A stretch of 7,227 nt of DNA, taken from the NCBI GenBank assembly GCA_007134625.1, contig SLKL01000134.1, positions 1-7,227 of the forward strand, in the 5' to 3' direction. This stretch comes from Saprospiraceae bacterium. GTDB taxonomy: Bacteria > Bacteroidota > Bacteroidia > Chitinophagales > Saprospiraceae. The translations under genes and the position numbers were made by a program. Positions 6,317-7,227 of the stretch are shown here, piece by piece. The first letter of the stretch is position 1, and the number at the start of each line of letters is the position of its first letter. The notes under the pieces are model-generated. The model made no database searches. It was given only the letters and a program-made list of their open reading frames with translations, and had not been told where the DNA came from.

Positions 6317-7147
6317 TTACTTATATCTGCGATAAACCAATTGAATAAAGTTTTTAGCTTTTTTTGACTTATCGGGAGCTGTCCACTCAAATGAACCTGC
6401 AACCTCGTTTGCGAGATAATCCTTAGCTTCATCAAAATTCTGGAAGGTATTTAATTTGCTCAGAGTTGATCTGAATACATTATCGTCACCTCCGAACAAC
6501 TCATTTTTTACAAATATTTTTTCATTAACACCCATGGCTTTATTCAAGTCACTGATCGGCAATTGGCTTAATTTTTCAGAAATCTCATTGGCTTTTTTAA
6601 TAGAAAAAAGTTCAAGTAGTTCAGGATTATTTGTGCTTTTTCCTATAGTCGCAGTGGCTACCTCGGCGGTTTCTTTAATGGGTGCCTTTTCTACTTTAGG
6701 GGCTGCTTCCACAACAGCTTCTTCTTTAATTTCTTCAGTTTCCTTAGACTCAATTTTTTGCTCAGGGGCAGGTTCAGGTTTTTCTACAACAGCTTCAACT
6801 GCTACGGCTTCCTCTATAATTTCTTCAGAAGCAACTTTTTCAGCTTGTTTTTCCTGCTCACTGTATTGCTGAATGATAACCTCTTCTTTTATTTCTTGTT
6901 TCGGTTGTGGTTCAGCTTGAACCTGAACCCTTTTTGTTGGTGTTGTGGATACAGTTTTTGGTTGAGTTTGTTGCTTTGAATATTTAACAGCCCCATTGAC
7001 TGGCTCTGCAATGGCCTCATAAAATTCTCTGGTATAACTCATGATCAAATCTTTTTCAAGACGGGATACATGACTATCTCCCGGTTCAAATGTATCAATA
7101 AGTCTGTTGATCTTTTCTAATTTCTTTTTTGCTAATTCGATATTCAT
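6317..7147 (-). CDS. Protein of unknown function with conserved-looking ends and a Glu/Val/Ala/Pro-rich linker
   Basis: I cannot name this 276-residue protein. It has a helical, charged N-terminal segment (1-50, with a SRLEKDLIMSYTREFYEAI region), a low-complexity linker (about 55-170) rich in Glu, Val, Ala, Lys, Gln and Pro, and a compact C-terminal segment (about 176-276) with KANEISEKL, NELFGGDD and FDEAKDYL and a basic end (VYRRYK). There is no signal peptide or transmembrane segment, so it is probably cytoplasmic. I recall similar proteins, short helical head plus acidic linker plus an LFGGD-containing tail, annotated as hypothetical across Bacteroidota; this is memory, not a search. The ATG at 7147 is the first in the frame near a plausible promoter. 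It precedes the rhomboid gene by 63 bp on the same strand. Confidence 0.85.
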   Translation of the reverse strand: MNIELAKKKLEKINRLIDTFEPGDSHVSRLEKDLIMSYTREFYEAIAEPVNGAVKYSKQQTQPKTVSTTPTKRVQVQAEPQPKQEIKEEVIIQQYSEQEKQAEKVASEEIIEEAVAVEAVVEKPEPAPEQKIESKETEEIKEEAVVEAAPKVEKAPIKETAEVATATIGKSTNNPELLELFSIKKANEISEKLSQLPISDLNKAMGVNEKIFVKNELFGGDDNVFRSTLSKLNTFQNFDEAKDYLANEVAGSFEWTAPDKSKKAKNFIQLVYRRYK

Positions 7148-7187
7148 GCTAAATGATTTTAAAGGTCTGTGATTGATAATGCTGATG

Positions 7188-7219
7188 CAAAGGTCTAAAC
7201 TTATTATAAAAAAAACAAA
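7188..7219 (-). promoter_or_regulatory. Candidate promoter for the 276-residue protein gene
   Basis: On the minus strand, TTTG at 7219-7216 is followed after 20 nt by GACCTTTG at 7195-7188. The spacing fits the Bacteroidota -33/-7 arrangement, and the -7 box matches TAnnTTTG except for its first base. The box ends 40 bp before the ATG at 7147, giving a leader of about 33 nt. It is a weak-to-moderate candidate because of the one mismatch and the AT-rich context. Confidence 0.35.
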
Positions 7220-7227
7220 TACTGAAA

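Noticed and set aside
6456..6979. Two plus-strand reading frames opposite the 276-residue gene
   Set aside because: They are antisense readings of the Glu/Ala/Val-rich linker, giving Ser-rich or Phe/Leu-rich low-complexity peptides without domains.
6640..6980. TonB-like protein suggested by the Pro/Glu/Lys-rich linker
   Set aside because: There is no N-terminal transmembrane anchor and no TonB C-terminal domain; only the linker composition is similar.

Overview
The window carries six protein-coding genes and looks like an ordinary chromosomal housekeeping region of a Bacteroidota bacterium; the class cannot be resolved from sequence alone. Three observations point there: AT-rich intergenic DNA, no Shine-Dalgarno-like purine tract upstream of any of the six starts, and sequences matching the Bacteroidota -7 promoter box TAnnTTTG upstream of two of them. 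The FtsK and DapF sequences and the Glu/Val/Ala-rich conserved-looking protein also fit. No RNA genes, mobile elements, CRISPR arrays or phage genes were seen.

Layout. Bases 1-407 hold no gene but contain three short, degenerate tandem arrays (periods 9, 7 and 7). On the minus strand, 408-1832 encodes an HtrA/Deg-type periplasmic serine protease with two PDZ domains. Diverging from it on the plus strand is a probable two-gene operon: a 63-residue single-pass membrane protein of unknown function (1945-2136), then, 3 bp later, dapF (2140-2967), which makes meso-diaminopimelate for peptidoglycan and lysine. dapF runs head-on into ftsK with an 11-bp gap. The rest lies on the minus strand, listed in order of transcription: a 276-residue protein of unknown function (7147-6317), a compact six-helix rhomboid protease (6253-5582) and the FtsK DNA translocase (5435-2979).

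How the genes relate. The common theme is the cell envelope and division: periplasmic protein quality control (HtrA), intramembrane proteolysis (rhomboid), the peptidoglycan precursor supply (DapF) and chromosome clearance at the septum (FtsK). This theme is an inference from neighbourhood; nothing in the sequence shows that the products interact. The ftsK start is best placed at ATG 5435 rather than the in-frame TTG at 5453, because a good -7 box lies just upstream of it.

No clearly new biological system is visible. The items most worth a second look are the small membrane protein coupled to dapF, the unknown 276-residue protein upstream of the rhomboid gene, and the clustered heptamer and nonamer arrays downstream of htrA.
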